Positions 16,999 to 28,088 of a stretch of 64,000 bases of DNA are shown here, piece by piece. The stretch lies in assembly GCF_002237655.1 (NCBI RefSeq), contig NZ_NOKT01000006.1, positions 124,001 through 188,000 on the forward strand, written 5' to 3'. The notes under the pieces were generated by a model that was not told the origin of the DNA, ran no database searches, and was given only the letters and a program-made list of their open reading frames with translations. The translations under genes were made by a program, and so were the position numbers. Each line of letters opens with the position of its first letter. Within the stretch, counting starts at the first letter, position 1. This DNA comes from Streptomyces sp. XY006. Its GTDB lineage: Bacteria > Actinomycetota > Actinomycetes > Streptomycetales > Streptomycetaceae.

Positions 16999-18507
16999 AT
17001 GACCACCCCCCACTGGCTCTTCGGCGACCAGCTCGGCCCGCATTTCCTCACGCCCGCCGGTGAGCGGGGCCCCGGTCAGGGGGCGCCCGTGGTGATGATC
17101 GAGGCGCGGTCGGTCTTCCGGCGCAGGCGCTTCCACCGCGCCAAGGCCCATCTGGTGCTCTCGGCCATGCGGCACCGAGCGGCGGAGCTGGGTGACCGGG
17201 TGACGTACGTGCGGGCGGACACCTATCGCGAGGGGCTGCGCCGCGCGGTGGGCGACGCGGACGTGACGGTGTGCCACCCCACCTCGTACGCGGCGCTGCG
17301 GCTGGTGCGGTCCCTGCCACGGGTGCGCGTCCTGCCCGCCCGCGGCTTCCTGGTCGCGCACGAGGAGTTCGCCGGGTGGGCCGCCCGACTCGGCGGCCGG
17401 CGGCTGCTACAGGAGAACTTCTACCACTGGGTGCGCCAACGGCACGACCTGCTCATGGACGCAGACCACCCCGCCGGAGGCCGGTACAACCACGACCACG
17501 ACAACCGCGAACCTCCACCGCGCGGAACCGCCATGCTGGACGTGCCGAGGCCCTACCGGCCACGGGAGGACGACATCGACGCCGAGGTGCGCGCGGACCT
17601 CGACCGGTGGGAACGCGAGGAGGGCGTGCGGTTCGTCGGCCGGGACGGCCCCCGCCGCTTCCCCGCCACGCGGCGCGAGGCCCTGGCGGCGCTGCGCCGT
17701 TTCGTCGCGCACCGGCTGGCCTCCTTCGGGCCGTACGAGGACGCGATGCTCGCCGGTGACCCGGTGATGGCCCACAGTCTGCTGTCGTCCTCGATGAACC
17801 TGGGCCTGCTCCACCCCGCCGAGTGCGTGGAACAGGCCGAGCGCGCCTGGCGGGACGGGTCCGTGCCCGTCAACAGCGCCGAGGGGTTTGTCCGGCAGGT
17901 CGCGGGCTGGCGGGAGTACGTCTGGCAGTTGTACTGGCACTTCGGCGAGGCCTACCGGCACGGCAACGCGCTCGGGCACACGGCGGAGCTGCCGGCCTAC
18001 TTCACCGAGCTCGACGCGGACGCCGTCACCGCCCGCTGCCTGGCCGAGGTGCTCGCCCAGGTCCGTGACACCGGTTGGACGCACCACATCCCCCGCCTGA
18101 TGGTGCTGGGCAGTCACGCGCTGCAGCGCGGCTGGGATCCGGCCGCCGTCACCGACTGGTTCCACCGCTGCTTCGTCGACGGCTACGACTGGGTGATGCT
18201 GCCGAACGTGGTCGGCATGTCCCAGTACGCGGACGGTGGCCGGATGACGACCAAGCCGTACACCTCCGGGGGCGCCTACATCCACCGGATGAGCGACCTG
18301 TGCCGGGGGTGCGCGTTCCGGCCGACGGACCGCACGGGGCCGCGCGCGTGCCCGTACACCGCCGGGTACTGGGCCTTCCTGCACCGGCACCGCGACCGTC
18401 TGTCCGGCAACCCCCGTATGCGGCGCGCGGTGCAAGGCCTGGACCGGCTCGCCGACCTCGACGACGTACTGCACCAGGAGCGGCACCGCCCGGACGAGGC
18501 GCCGTGA
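16999..18507 (+). CDS. FeS-type (6-4) photolyase / bacterial cryptochrome (PhrB-like)
   Basis: The 502-residue protein belongs to the photolyase-related FeS-BCP family. It opens HWLFGDQLGPHFL, and conserved blocks include FRRRRFHRAKAHLVLSAMRHRA, GRYNHDHDNREPPP and HSLLSSSMNLGLLHP. The FAD-binding core is EGFVRQVAGWREYVWQLYW and WDPAAVTDWFHRCFVDGYDWVMLPNVVGMSQYADGG. Four Cys that should hold a [4Fe-4S] cluster are seen in FHRCF, SDLCRGC and RACPYT. It repairs (6-4) photoproducts or acts as a blue-light sensor. ATG 16999 is used since the upstream extension has no family similarity. Confidence 0.87.
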   Translation: MTTPHWLFGDQLGPHFLTPAGERGPGQGAPVVMIEARSVFRRRRFHRAKAHLVLSAMRHRAAELGDRVTYVRADTYREGLRRAVGDADVTVCHPTSYAALRLVRSLPRVRVLPARGFLVAHEEFAGWAARLGGRRLLQENFYHWVRQRHDLLMDADHPAGGRYNHDHDNREPPPRGTAMLDVPRPYRPREDDIDAEVRADLDRWEREEGVRFVGRDGPRRFPATRREALAALRRFVAHRLASFGPYEDAMLAGDPVMAHSLLSSSMNLGLLHPAECVEQAERAWRDGSVPVNSAEGFVRQVAGWREYVWQLYWHFGEAYRHGNALGHTAELPAYFTELDADAVTARCLAEVLAQVRDTGWTHHIPRLMVLGSHALQRGWDPAAVTDWFHRCFVDGYDWVMLPNVVGMSQYADGGRMTTKPYTSGGAYIHRMSDLCRGCAFRPTDRTGPRACPYTAGYWAFLHRHRDRLSGNPRMRRAVQGLDRLADLDDVLHQERHRPDEAP

Positions 18508-18619
18508 CCGAGCCCGGGTCTCCTCTGTGGGTTCACCGATTCCGTGCCAGGAGCCGGTGGTCCGGCGGCGGTGACGGGGTAATCGCCGTCAGGTACGCCC
18601 TACGAAGCGAGGAGCATCC

Positions 18620-19618
18620 ATGCGGTACCGCACACTCGGCAACTCGGATCTTCAGGTCTCGGAGATCTCCCTCGGGTCATGGCTGACCTACTCCGGCGGC
18701 ATCGAGGCCGACGAGACCCGTGCCTGCACGGAGGCGGCCTTCGACGCCGGCATCAACTTCTTCGACACCGCCAACGTCTACGGACAGGGAGCCGCCGAGA
18801 CGGCCTGGGGCGAGATCCTCTCGAAGCACCCGCGCGACTCCTACGTCCTGGCCACCAAGGTCTACTTCCCGATGTCCGACGACCCGGCCGACCGGGGCCT
18901 GTCACCGCAGCAGATCGCGAAGCAGATCGACGCCTCCCTCACCCGGCTCAGGACCGACCACGTCGACCTCTACCAGGCGCACCGGTTCGACCCCACCGTG
19001 CCCGTCGAGGACACCGTCGAGGCGTTCCGGAAGGTCGTCGAGCAGGGCAAGGCCCGGTACATCGGCTTCAGCGAGTGGACCCCCGAACAGATCCGCACGG
19101 CCGTCGAGATCGCGGGCCCGGACCTGTTCGTCTCCTCCCAGCCGCAGTACTCCATGCTGTGGCAGGCCCCCGAGGCCGAGGTGTTCGGCCTGTGCGCCGC
19201 GAACGGCATCTCCCAGATCGTGTGGTCGCCGCTCGCCCAGGGCGTGCTCACCGGGAAGTACAAGCCCGGGCAGCCCGTGCCGGAGGGCAGCCGGTTCGCC
19301 TCCGCGGACATGGCGGTGTCGAAGGACCTCGTCTACAGCGAGGCCGCCCTGGAGGCGGTGCAGCGGCTCGTGCCCATCGCCGAGGAGGCTGGGCTGAGCA
19401 TGCCCACACTGGCCCTCGCCTGGGTTCTGCGCCGTGGCGAGGTCGCCTCCGCCATCACCGGCGCCTCCCGTCCCGAACAGGTTCACGCCAACGCCGCCGC
19501 CTCCGGTGTACGGCTCTCCGACGACGTCCTCTCCGCCGTCGACCGGGCGCTCGGGGACGTACCCGTCACCGGGCCGGCCCTCGCCCCGGCGGCCCAGCCG
19601 GGCATCAAGCGCCGCTGA
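18620..19618 (+). CDS. Aldo/keto reductase (potassium-channel-beta-subunit-like)
   Basis: The 332-residue protein has the AKR barrel with the full tetrad: FFDTANVYGQG (Asp, Tyr), VLATKVYFP (Lys) and DLYQAHRFDP (His). SQPQYSMLWQAPE and WSPLAQGVLTGKY are typical of the Kv-beta/YghZ branch. The NADPH-binding end is PTLALAWVLRRGEVASAITGASRPEQV. The ATG is preceded by CGAGGAGC. It is convergent with the B-lectin gene, 26 bp away. The substrate is unknown. Confidence 0.9.
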   Translation: MRYRTLGNSDLQVSEISLGSWLTYSGGIEADETRACTEAAFDAGINFFDTANVYGQGAAETAWGEILSKHPRDSYVLATKVYFPMSDDPADRGLSPQQIAKQIDASLTRLRTDHVDLYQAHRFDPTVPVEDTVEAFRKVVEQGKARYIGFSEWTPEQIRTAVEIAGPDLFVSSQPQYSMLWQAPEAEVFGLCAANGISQIVWSPLAQGVLTGKYKPGQPVPEGSRFASADMAVSKDLVYSEAALEAVQRLVPIAEEAGLSMPTLALAWVLRRGEVASAITGASRPEQVHANAAASGVRLSDDVLSAVDRALGDVPVTGPALAPAAQPGIKRR

Positions 19619-19644
19619 GGGCGGCGGCGCGGGCGAACCCTCCG

Positions 19645-20853
19645 TCAGGTCGACCAGATGACCTGCCCGTTGTGCACGATGACCACCTTGGCGTCGGCGC
19701 GCAGGACGAGTTGTGCCCCGTCGTGGCCGTGGCTCTTGGAAGCCCATATGGGGCGGTCGGCGGCGTTGTGGATGACGAGGTTGCCGTCGCCCTGGAAGAT
19801 CGCCCTGTGATTCTGGCCGAAGGTCATCGACGCCCAGATGGGCTTGCCCTTCTCGTCGTAGACCACGAGGTTGCCGTCCGTCTGCATGACCATGCGGATG
19901 CGGTTGGTGGTCCAGGCCTGGTTGACCTCCAGGACGCTGACGGCGTAGACGGTTTCGGTGCTCCAGTTCGGCCGCGGGGTCTCCTTCGGCTTGGGCTTGG
20001 GCTTGGGCTTCGGCTTGGGCTTGGGCTTCGCGGTCTTCGTGGGTGAGCTGCTCGGCTGCGGCGCGGGCGCCACGGGCGGGGGCGCGGCGACCGGCGCGGC
20101 GCTCTTGCTCGGCTTCTTCCTGCTCGGGGACGCGCTGGGCTTCTCCGCGACGTAGTCGTCCAGGGCGGCGGGCGCCGACTCCTGCCCCAGCACGGTGTCC
20201 ACGTCCTCCGCCGCCACGGTGCGGGAGGCGTCGGGGCCGTCATCGTCGTTGCCGCCGCCGGCGAGCAGCAGCGGTACGGCGATCAGGACGGCGCCGACGA
20301 CCGCGGCTCCGGCCAGGACCGGCTTCCGGGGCCGTCCCCTGTCCACGCCGGTCGCTGACGTGACACCGGGAGGGGTGGCGGCGACGGCCGCTGCCAGGCC
20401 GATACGGGTGGCGGAGACGTCGGATGTGGCGGCCGCGTCGGGGGACTTGGACGTCTCGGGGGCGGTGGATGTCTCGGGCGTGGTGGATGTCTCGCCGCCC
20501 GGCGCGGACGGCTCGGGCGCCGTCGACGCCTCGGGCGCCGTGGATGCGCTCGGTGCGCTGCTCGGCTCGGCTGTGGTCGCGGTCGGCTTCCCGGCCAGCG
20601 CGGTATCCGGCGCTGTGCCGTCCGAGCCCGCTTCGGAGGCGGCCGGCTTCCCGACCGCGGCGGCACCCGAGGGCGCTTCGGACGTGGCGGCCGGGGCCGT
20701 TTCCTCCACGCCCGTTTCCTGCACGCCCGTCTTCTGCACGCCTGTTTCCTTCACGTCGGATGCGGAGCGTTCCGGCGGGGTGCCTGCCTCCTCCGGGCCG
20801 GGTTCGGCGGCCCTCTCCGCTTTCGCGCCAGGGGTGTGGTGCTGGGGGGACAT
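19645..20853 (-). CDS. Membrane-anchored protein with a bulb-type (B-type) lectin domain, T7SS-linked
   Basis: The 402-residue product has a disordered Ser/Thr/Pro/Glu-rich N-terminus (about 1-175), one membrane helix (KPVLAGAAVVGAVLIAVPLLLAGG), and an acidic, then KPKPKP-rich stalk. A C-terminal B-lectin domain (about 295-402) follows. Its mannose-binding motif Q-x-D-x-N-x-V-x-Y appears intact as QTDGNLVVY, changed as QGDGNLVIH, and decayed in the last strand. The order is cytoplasm-membrane-stalk-lectin. The anchor KPVLAGAAVVGA is nearly the same as in the ricin-domain protein at 22019, so the two look like paralogous chassis with different lectins. A surface role near the T7SS is inferred. 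Confidence 0.8.
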   Translation of the reverse strand: MSPQHHTPGAKAERAAEPGPEEAGTPPERSASDVKETGVQKTGVQETGVEETAPAATSEAPSGAAAVGKPAASEAGSDGTAPDTALAGKPTATTAEPSSAPSASTAPEASTAPEPSAPGGETSTTPETSTAPETSKSPDAAATSDVSATRIGLAAAVAATPPGVTSATGVDRGRPRKPVLAGAAVVGAVLIAVPLLLAGGGNDDDGPDASRTVAAEDVDTVLGQESAPAALDDYVAEKPSASPSRKKPSKSAAPVAAPPPVAPAPQPSSSPTKTAKPKPKPKPKPKPKPKETPRPNWSTETVYAVSVLEVNQAWTTNRIRMVMQTDGNLVVYDEKGKPIWASMTFGQNHRAIFQGDGNLVIHNAADRPIWASKSHGHDGAQLVLRADAKVVIVHNGQVIWST

Positions 20854-21326
20854 GCTGCTTACTCCTCCTCGGTGGCGGAGCTCTCGGTGGTGGGCAGGGG
20901 ACGGCGCGGCGGCCTGATCCGGTCATGCGCCCGGCACCGGCCCGGCAGTCGGCGGCCGGCAGCCGGTCCGACGCCCTGCGGATCGCCCGCTCCCCCGTGC
21001 GGCTCCGGCCTGGCCGTCCGGCCGGACGGCACGCACTGTACGTCGACGAGATCGACGACAAGGCCAACTTAGCCCGTATCCCGGACGACGACCGCGCTGC
21101 CCTCTCCACCACCCCCGTCGTTTTGCCCCCCGTCGCCTCGCTGGTCCCGGAACGTTCCCCACCCGGGCGGAAAACGGGCACACCGGCGGCCCAAACGGAG
21201 CCAACCCGGGCGCCCACGGGCCGAGTTCGTGTGGCATCCTGTTGGCTCCCGACTGATCAGCGTCGGCATGCAGACGATGCCGTTCGGCACCCCAAGTAGG
21301 CGTAGGGACCCAAGAGTTCAGTGGAG
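20854..21326. other. Divergent control region between the lectin gene and the T7SS-associated operon
   Basis: This 473-bp gap has no convincing gene. It includes the ribosome-binding site of the minus-strand lectin gene (GAGGAGTAA) and a perfect 18-bp palindrome at 21013-21030. The AT content rises towards 21240-21320, as expected near a promoter. Confidence 0.4.
21013..21030. repeat. Perfect 18-bp palindrome in the divergent promoter region
   Basis: GCCGTCCGG is followed directly by its reverse complement CCGGACGGC. Its place between divergent genes of the T7SS locus suggests an operator; no matching regulator is identified. Confidence 0.45.
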
Positions 21327-22018
21327 ATGCGGCCCCAGGAACGGCACGTGGTCAGCCAAGGCGACCTGCCCGAGCCCGCCGACACCCCTGACATACCCGA
21401 CGCCGTGCGCGCCGCCGCACGGCAGGCCCCGGGCCACTGGATCGGTGTGGTGGACCCGGAGTGGGCCGAGGAGCGGACACCGCCGGACTGGGCGGTCGTC
21501 GGGGAATGGCAGTCGGACGAGAGCGGCGAGGTCACAGGGTTCCGCGAGAATCCGGTCTACCGCCCCTCGGCTCGGACGCTCGGCTGGCCGGAGCCCACCG
21601 ATCCGGTGGACGCCGCGGCGCAGCGGGCCGCCACCGGTTACGGCACGGTGGACGAGGCTCTCGCGGCGCTGGCCGAGGCCGAGGTGAGCGTGGTGCGCGG
21701 GCCGGACGGCCGGCCCCTCGTCGCCGCCGGACGCGACGGGGCTCCCGTGGTGCTGTTGTTCACCTCACCGGTCCACGCGTTCATGTCCCCGGCACTTCAC
21801 CACGACACCGTGCAGGTGCGGGAGTTGGCCCGCTCGCTGAGCGGGCCCGGCACCCTGCTGATGGTCAACGCCGGCGCCGCCGCTCCCCTGCTCGTCCCGG
21901 CCGACGACCTGCCCGGCACCGCCCCGGCGGAGCCGGCCGCCTCCGAGGCCGCGTCCCCTGTCGCGCCCCGGGACGATGCCTTGTCCGAACCCTGGCCCCC
22001 CACCACAGGGAGTACCCC

Positions 22019-22022
<4 letters not shown>
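21327..22022 (+). CDS. T7SS-associated protein with an SseB-like domain
   Basis: The product is about 231 residues. An N-terminal part with PGHWIGVVDPEWAEERTPPDWAVVGEWQSD recalls proteins annotated in Streptomyces as 'type VII secretion system-associated protein'. The second half (about 105-205) is SseB-like: TVDEALAALAEAEVSVVRGPDGRPLVAAG, VVLLFTSPVHAFM, RELARSLSGPGTLLMVNAGAAAPLLVP. No signal peptide is seen. ATG 21327 is used; GTG 21348, with AGGA ahead of it, is an alternative. The next gene starts inside its stop (GTGA), so translation is coupled. Confidence 0.7.
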
Positions 22023-23302
<1,280 letters not shown>

Positions 23303-23316
23303 CCGGGCTCCGCACG

Positions 23317-23337
23317 GCCGGGAGCACCCCTCCCGGC
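23317..23337. terminator. Hairpin after the ricin-lectin gene
   Basis: An 8-bp stem GCCGGGAG/CTCCCGGC with a 5-base loop sits 15 bases after the stop codon. It may end or attenuate transcription before the beta-helix/AAA gene. Confidence 0.6.
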
Positions 23338-23448
23338 AACCGCCCGGGCCAGGGCGGGACATGATGGCACCGTCGGCTCGCCGACACGCGCCCCCCGGTC
23401 CGGGCGGGGCGCACGCTGAAGACGACGCCGTAGCAAGGAGGTTGGTGC

Positions 23449-26400
23449 GTGTCGCGCCAGGTACTGACGGTCGGTCCGGGAGACCGGGACCGCTACCGGA
23501 CGATCGGTGAGGCGCTCTCGGCTGCCCGCACCGGCGCGCTCATCAGCGTCCGGCCCGGGACGTACGCGGAGAATCTGGTGATCCACACCCGGGTCACCCT
23601 CGCCGCCGCCGAGGGGCGGGGCACCGTGGAGATCAGGCCGCGTTCGGGCACCGTGCTCGCGCTGCGCGCCGACGCCGTGATGCTCTCCGAACTCACCCTG
23701 CGCGGCGGCGACGCCGAGCAGCCGGCCGTGGACGTGCGGCGCGGGCAGGCCGCGCTGGACGGCTGCGAGGTCGTCGGCGCCGCCTGGACCGCGCTGCTGG
23801 CCGGGGGTACCGGCTCGCTCGCCCTGCGGGACTGCCGGGTGAGCAACGCGCAGGGAGCGGGCGTCGTCGTCACCTCGACCACTCCCACCACCGTGGAGTC
23901 CTGCACCTTCGAGCACCTGGGCACCAGTGGTGTGGTTCTCGCCGAGCAGGGTGAGGCGCGCATCCGGGGCTGTACCGTGCGCGACGCCCGCGGCAACGGG
24001 CTGCTGGCCAACGGCGAGTCCCGGGGCACCGTGGAGGACTGCGACCTCTCCTCGACCGACAAGCCCTCCCTGGCCCTGGAGCAGAACTGCTCCCTGTCGG
24101 TGATCCGGACCGTGGTGCACGACACCAGTACAGGGGTGCACCTGAGCAGCGCGGGCCGTACGACGCTGGAGGACGTGCGCGTCACCGGGGCCTCCGGCAA
24201 CGGCATCACGCTGGCCGCCGGCACGGATCCGGTGCTGCGCCGCTGCCGCGTTTCGCGCACTCGCGGCCACGGCGTGCTGGTCACCGACCGGGCCCGGGGC
24301 ACCTTCGAGGACTGCTGGGTGGACGGCGCGCAGGGGGCGGCGCTGCGGGTGGCCGGAGCCGCCTCCCCGGCGCTCACCGGCCTCACGGTCCGCGACTGCG
24401 AGCAGACCGGGTTGCTTCTGGAGGAGGACTCGGCACCGGAGCTGGACCGCCTGGAGGTGATCGGCGGCGCACCGGCGGTGCTGGTGCGCGGTGGCGCCAA
24501 CCCGCTGCTGCGCCGGGCCAGGCTGGTGGAGCCCTCGGGTGACGGCCTGTCGGCCTCCAAGGACGCCCGGGGGCGCGTCGAGGACTGCGAGATCGTCCGG
24601 CCGCAGGGCGCGGGCGTGCGCGTCGCCTCGGGCAGCACCCTCTATCTGGCCGGCGGCTCCGTGTCCGACACGGCGGCCTGCGGCCTGGTCGTCGAGGACG
24701 GCGGCAACGTCACGGTCCGCGACCTCCGTGTCGAGATGTCCGGCGAGGAGGGCGTGGTCGTCGCCGCCGGTGGTGAGCTGACCGCCAACCGCACGGCGGT
24801 GCACGCCCCGCAGGGCCACGGCTTCCTGCTGCGTGAGGGCGCGCTCGCCTCGCTGAGCGGCTGTGAGGTCACCGGCGGCGCGCAGGACGGTTTCCGGGTG
24901 GAGTCCACCGCACCGGTCTCCCTGGTCAACTGTCTGGCCCGGGAGAACGAGGGCGGCGGCCTGGTGCAGACCGCCCCCGGTGAGCGGCTCGCCGTGGAGG
25001 GCCTGAACAGCACCGGCAACGGCAAGCGGGACGCCTGGGGCACCGGCAGCGCCGAGAACACCGACCCGGCCGGCTCCGGCGCGGCGGACGCGCCCCCGAC
25101 GGACCGTGCCGACGGGCCGCTGGGCGCCCTCAACGCGCTGATCGGCCTGGAGAACGTCAAGCAGCAGGTGCGCACCCTGGTCAACCTGACGCAGCTCGCC
25201 CAGCGGCGCGAGCAGCTCGGCATGGCGGCCCCGCCGATGAGCCGCCACCTCGTCTTCGCGGGCCCGCCCGGCACCGGCAAGACCACCGTCGCCCGGCTGT
25301 ACGGGTCGATCCTGGCCGAGCTGGGTTCCCTGCGCAGCGGGCATCTGGTGGAGGTCTCCCGCGCGGACCTGGTCGCCCAGGTCGTCGGCGGAACCGCGAT
25401 CAAGACCACCGAGACCTTCCAACGCGCGCTCGGCGGTGTGCTGTTCATCGACGAGGCGTACACCCTCACGTCCGACAGCAATCACGGCGGCGCCGACTTC
25501 GGCCGTGAGGCGGTGGACACGCTGCTGAAGCTGATGGAGGACCACCGCGACGACGTGGTGGTGGTCGCCGCGGGCTACTCCCGTGAGATGGAGTCCTTCC
25601 TGAGCTCCAACCCGGGCCTGGCCTCCCGCTTCTCGCGGACGGTCGAGTTCGAGAACTACTCGGTGCCCGAACTGGTAGCGATCATGGAGAACATGTGCGC
25701 CCAGCACCAGTACGAGCTCGGTGAGGGCACGGCGCAGGCCCTGGCCGCGCACTTCGAGGCGATGCCCCGGGACGCCGGCTTCGGCAACGGCCGTGCGGCG
25801 CGCGGGGTGTTCGAGGAGATGGTGGACCGCCAGGCGGTACGGCTCGCCTCCCAGCAGCACGTCGGCGAGCACGACCTGCGGCTGCTGCTGCCGGAGGACG
25901 TCTCCGCCACGGCCGCCGCGCAGGCCGGCGAGAGCGCCGCTCCGGCGGACGATCCGCTGACCCGCCTGGGCGACATGATCGGCCTGGCCGAGGTGAAGCG
26001 CGACGTGGCGGACCTGGTCAACCTCATCACCACCGCCCGCCATCGCGCGGCGGCCGGACTGCCGGTGCCCTCGCTCAGCCACCACCTGGTCTTCACCGGC
26101 CCGCCCGGCACGGGCAAGACCACCGTCGCCCGGCTCTACGGGGAGATCCTGTCCCAGCTCGGCATCCTCGAACGGGGCCAGCTGGTCGAGGCCGCCCGCG
26201 CCGACCTGGTCGGCCGCTACATCGGCCACACCGCGCAGCTCACCCGGGAGGTCTTCGAACGGGCCCGGGGCGGTGTGCTGTTCATCGACGAGGCCTACAC
26301 GCTCACCCCGCGCGACGGTGGCAACGACTTCGGGCAGGAGGCGGTGGACACCCTGCTGAAGCTGATGGAGGACCACCGCGACGACGTGGTGGTCATCGTC

Positions 26401-26766
26401 GCCGGGTACACCGACGAGATGGAACGCTTCCTGGCCTCCAACCCGGGCCTGTCCTCGCGGTTCCCGCGCCGGGTGGCGTTCGCCGACTACTCCTCCGAGG
26501 AACTGGTCACCATCGTGCGCGCGCAGGCCGCGAGCATGGGCTACGAGTGCGGTCCGGGCACCGGGCCGCTGCTGAAGGAGTACTTCGACGCGCTGCCCCG
26601 GGACCGCTCCTTCGGCAACGCCCGGCTGGCCCGCCAGGTCGTCGAGTCGATGGTCACCCGGCAGGCGGGACGGCTCAGCGCGCTGGCCGCGCCCACCCTG
26701 GACGACCTGCGCATCCTCCTGCCCGAGGACGTCGTGACCGCGGCCCCGAAGGCGGCACCCCGATGA
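23449..26766 (+). CDS. Right-handed beta-helix protein fused to two CbxX/EccA-like AAA+ ATPase domains
   Basis: The 1105-residue product has three parts. Residues about 1-530 are parallel beta-helix repeats (for example [49 protein letters not shown] at about 22-24 residue spacing). Two AAA+ modules follow, each opening with a helix like [16 protein letters not shown]. Walker A is [15 protein letters not shown] at about 605 and again at 884. Walker B is [10 protein letters not shown] in both, and sensor/arginine-finger regions are ASRFSR and SSRFPR. The AAA parts match CbxX/CfqX, the family of EccA, the cytosolic T7SS ATPase that acts on substrates. No signal peptide is present. The strong AAGGAGGT favours GTG 23449. 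It overlaps mycP by 4 bp. Confidence 0.85.
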   Translation: MSRQVLTVGPGDRDRYRTIGEALSAARTGALISVRPGTYAENLVIHTRVTLAAAEGRGTVEIRPRSGTVLALRADAVMLSELTLRGGDAEQPAVDVRRGQAALDGCEVVGAAWTALLAGGTGSLALRDCRVSNAQGAGVVVTSTTPTTVESCTFEHLGTSGVVLAEQGEARIRGCTVRDARGNGLLANGESRGTVEDCDLSSTDKPSLALEQNCSLSVIRTVVHDTSTGVHLSSAGRTTLEDVRVTGASGNGITLAAGTDPVLRRCRVSRTRGHGVLVTDRARGTFEDCWVDGAQGAALRVAGAASPALTGLTVRDCEQTGLLLEEDSAPELDRLEVIGGAPAVLVRGGANPLLRRARLVEPSGDGLSASKDARGRVEDCEIVRPQGAGVRVASGSTLYLAGGSVSDTAACGLVVEDGGNVTVRDLRVEMSGEEGVVVAAGGELTANRTAVHAPQGHGFLLREGALASLSGCEVTGGAQDGFRVESTAPVSLVNCLARENEGGGLVQTAPGERLAVEGLNSTGNGKRDAWGTGSAENTDPAGSGAADAPPTDRADGPLGALNALIGLENVKQQVRTLVNLTQLAQRREQLGMAAPPMSRHLVFAGPPGTGKTTVARLYGSILAELGSLRSGHLVEVSRADLVAQVVGGTAIKTTETFQRALGGVLFIDEAYTLTSDSNHGGADFGREAVDTLLKLMEDHRDDVVVVAAGYSREMESFLSSNPGLASRFSRTVEFENYSVPELVAIMENMCAQHQYELGEGTAQALAAHFEAMPRDAGFGNGRAARGVFEEMVDRQAVRLASQQHVGEHDLRLLLPEDVSATAAAQAGESAAPADDPLTRLGDMIGLAEVKRDVADLVNLITTARHRAAAGLPVPSLSHHLVFTGPPGTGKTTVARLYGEILSQLGILERGQLVEAARADLVGRYIGHTAQLTREVFERARGGVLFIDEAYTLTPRDGGNDFGQEAVDTLLKLMEDHRDDVVVIVAGYTDEMERFLASNPGLSSRFPRRVAFADYSSEELVTIVRAQAASMGYECGPGTGPLLKEYFDALPRDRSFGNARLARQVVESMVTRQAGRLSALAAPTLDDLRILLPEDVVTAAPKAAPR

Positions 26767-28004
26767 GGTCGCCGGTCCACGGGACCGCCCGTCTGCTGTC
26801 CGGCGCCGGTCTCGCCGCCGCCCTGCTGCTGCCGGCCGCTCCGGCGCACGCCCTGGCCCCGTCCGTCCTGCCCGCGGCCGACGGGCAGGGCCAGCGGCTG
26901 CCCGGCATGCCCGCCACGCTCGACCCGGACGCCGGGCAGACGGCCTGCACCCCCGCCTCCGGTGAGAAGGCGAAGAAGCAGGACTGGTCGCGCCAGCGCC
27001 TCGACCTGGACCGGCTGCACCGGCACGGCACCGGCGCGGGCGTGACCGTCGCCCTGATCGACACCGGGGTCGTCGCCGGCGCCACCGGCCTGGACGGCCG
27101 GGTCACCGCCCAAGGCGCGGCCGGTGTCGACTGCGTGGGGCACGGCACCTTCCTGGCCGGGCTGATCGCCGGGGACGGGGGTGGCACACCGGGCCTCGCC
27201 GGAGTCGCGCCGCGTGCGAGGATCCTGGCACTGCGGGGCACCGACGAGCGTGGGCGGGCGGACGCGGACCTGGTCGCGGAAGCGGTGCGCGACGCGACCC
27301 GGGCCGAGGCCGGGGTGATCGCGATCGCCGTCGCCCTGCCGCGCCGTGACGCCGGGCTGAGCAGCGCGATCGCCGACGCGCGCCGTGCGGGCGCGGTGGT
27401 GCTCGCGGCCGCCACGCCCGACCCGCCGTCGCGGGGTGCGGGCGACGAGATTCCGGCGCGCACCTACTGGCCTGCCGGTGAACCCGGTGTGCTGTCGGTC
27501 GCCGACATGCTGCCCAACGGTGCCCGTCCGGACGGCTCGCTGCGCACCGGCGGCATCGACCTGGCCGCCCCCGGTGCGGGAGTGGTGTCCGGCGGCCCGC
27601 GTGGAGACGGCCACTACCTCGGGGGCGGCGCCTCGGTGGCCACCGCCTACGCCGCCGGGGCCGCCGCGGTCGTGCGCGCCGCCCACCCGGGCGCCTCGCC
27701 TGCGGTCGTGACGCGCCGTCTGACCGCCACGGCCTACCCCGGCGATGTTCCTCAGCTGGATCCCTACGCGGCCGTGACCGCCGTCCTCGGCGACGCGGCT
27801 GGGGCCACGGGGGGCCGGGCCGGTTCCGATCCGGTGTCCCTGCGCGACACCTCCGCCGCCGATCGCGCCACCGGCCGCGCCACCCTGTTCGTCCTCCTGG
27901 GCTCGGCGGCCGTGCTGTGCGTCCTGTGGGCCGCCTTCGCCGTTCCGCGGGCCCGTGCACGCGGGTGGCGCGCGGCGGGCGCGGGCGAGCCGGACCGCGG
28001 ATGA
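26763..28004 (+). CDS. mycP: Mycosin-like S8 serine protease of the T7SS
   Basis: The 413-residue protein has a signal peptide (ending APAHA), a subtilase domain and a C-terminal membrane helix ([21 protein letters not shown]) followed by a basic tail, the mycosin layout. Catalytic residues are Asp100 (VALIDTGV), His127 (DCVGHGTF) and Ser291 ([15 protein letters not shown]). The usual AAGN oxyanion motif reads LAAATPD (Thr218-Pro-Asp220), so the oxyanion Asn appears to be missing. Mycosins stabilise the ESX complex and cleave some substrates. ATG overlaps the previous stop (ATGA). Confidence 0.87.
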   Translation: MRSPVHGTARLLSGAGLAAALLLPAAPAHALAPSVLPAADGQGQRLPGMPATLDPDAGQTACTPASGEKAKKQDWSRQRLDLDRLHRHGTGAGVTVALIDTGVVAGATGLDGRVTAQGAAGVDCVGHGTFLAGLIAGDGGGTPGLAGVAPRARILALRGTDERGRADADLVAEAVRDATRAEAGVIAIAVALPRRDAGLSSAIADARRAGAVVLAAATPDPPSRGAGDEIPARTYWPAGEPGVLSVADMLPNGARPDGSLRTGGIDLAAPGAGVVSGGPRGDGHYLGGGASVATAYAAGAAAVVRAAHPGASPAVVTRRLTATAYPGDVPQLDPYAAVTAVLGDAAGATGGRAGSDPVSLRDTSAADRATGRATLFVLLGSAAVLCVLWAAFAVPRARARGWRAAGAGEPDRG

Positions 28005-28030
28005 GCTGACCACCGGGGAACGGAACCACC

Positions 28031-28059
28031 AGCGGGGGCCACTTCGAGTGGCCCCCGCT
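28031..28059. terminator. Bidirectional terminator between mycP and eccC
   Basis: A 13-bp perfect stem (AGCGGGGGCCACT with its complement) has a 3-base TCG loop. It lies in the 84-bp gap between the convergent mycosin and eccC genes and can serve both. Confidence 0.88.
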
Positions 28060-28088
28060 GTCCGTGCGTTCCTCGTGCGCCTGCCGCC

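Noticed and set aside
23449..26766. The beta-helix/AAA protein as a secreted pectate-lyase-like enzyme
   Set aside because: It has no signal peptide and is fused to cytosolic AAA+ ATPase domains in a T7SS operon, so the beta-helix is more likely a binding scaffold.
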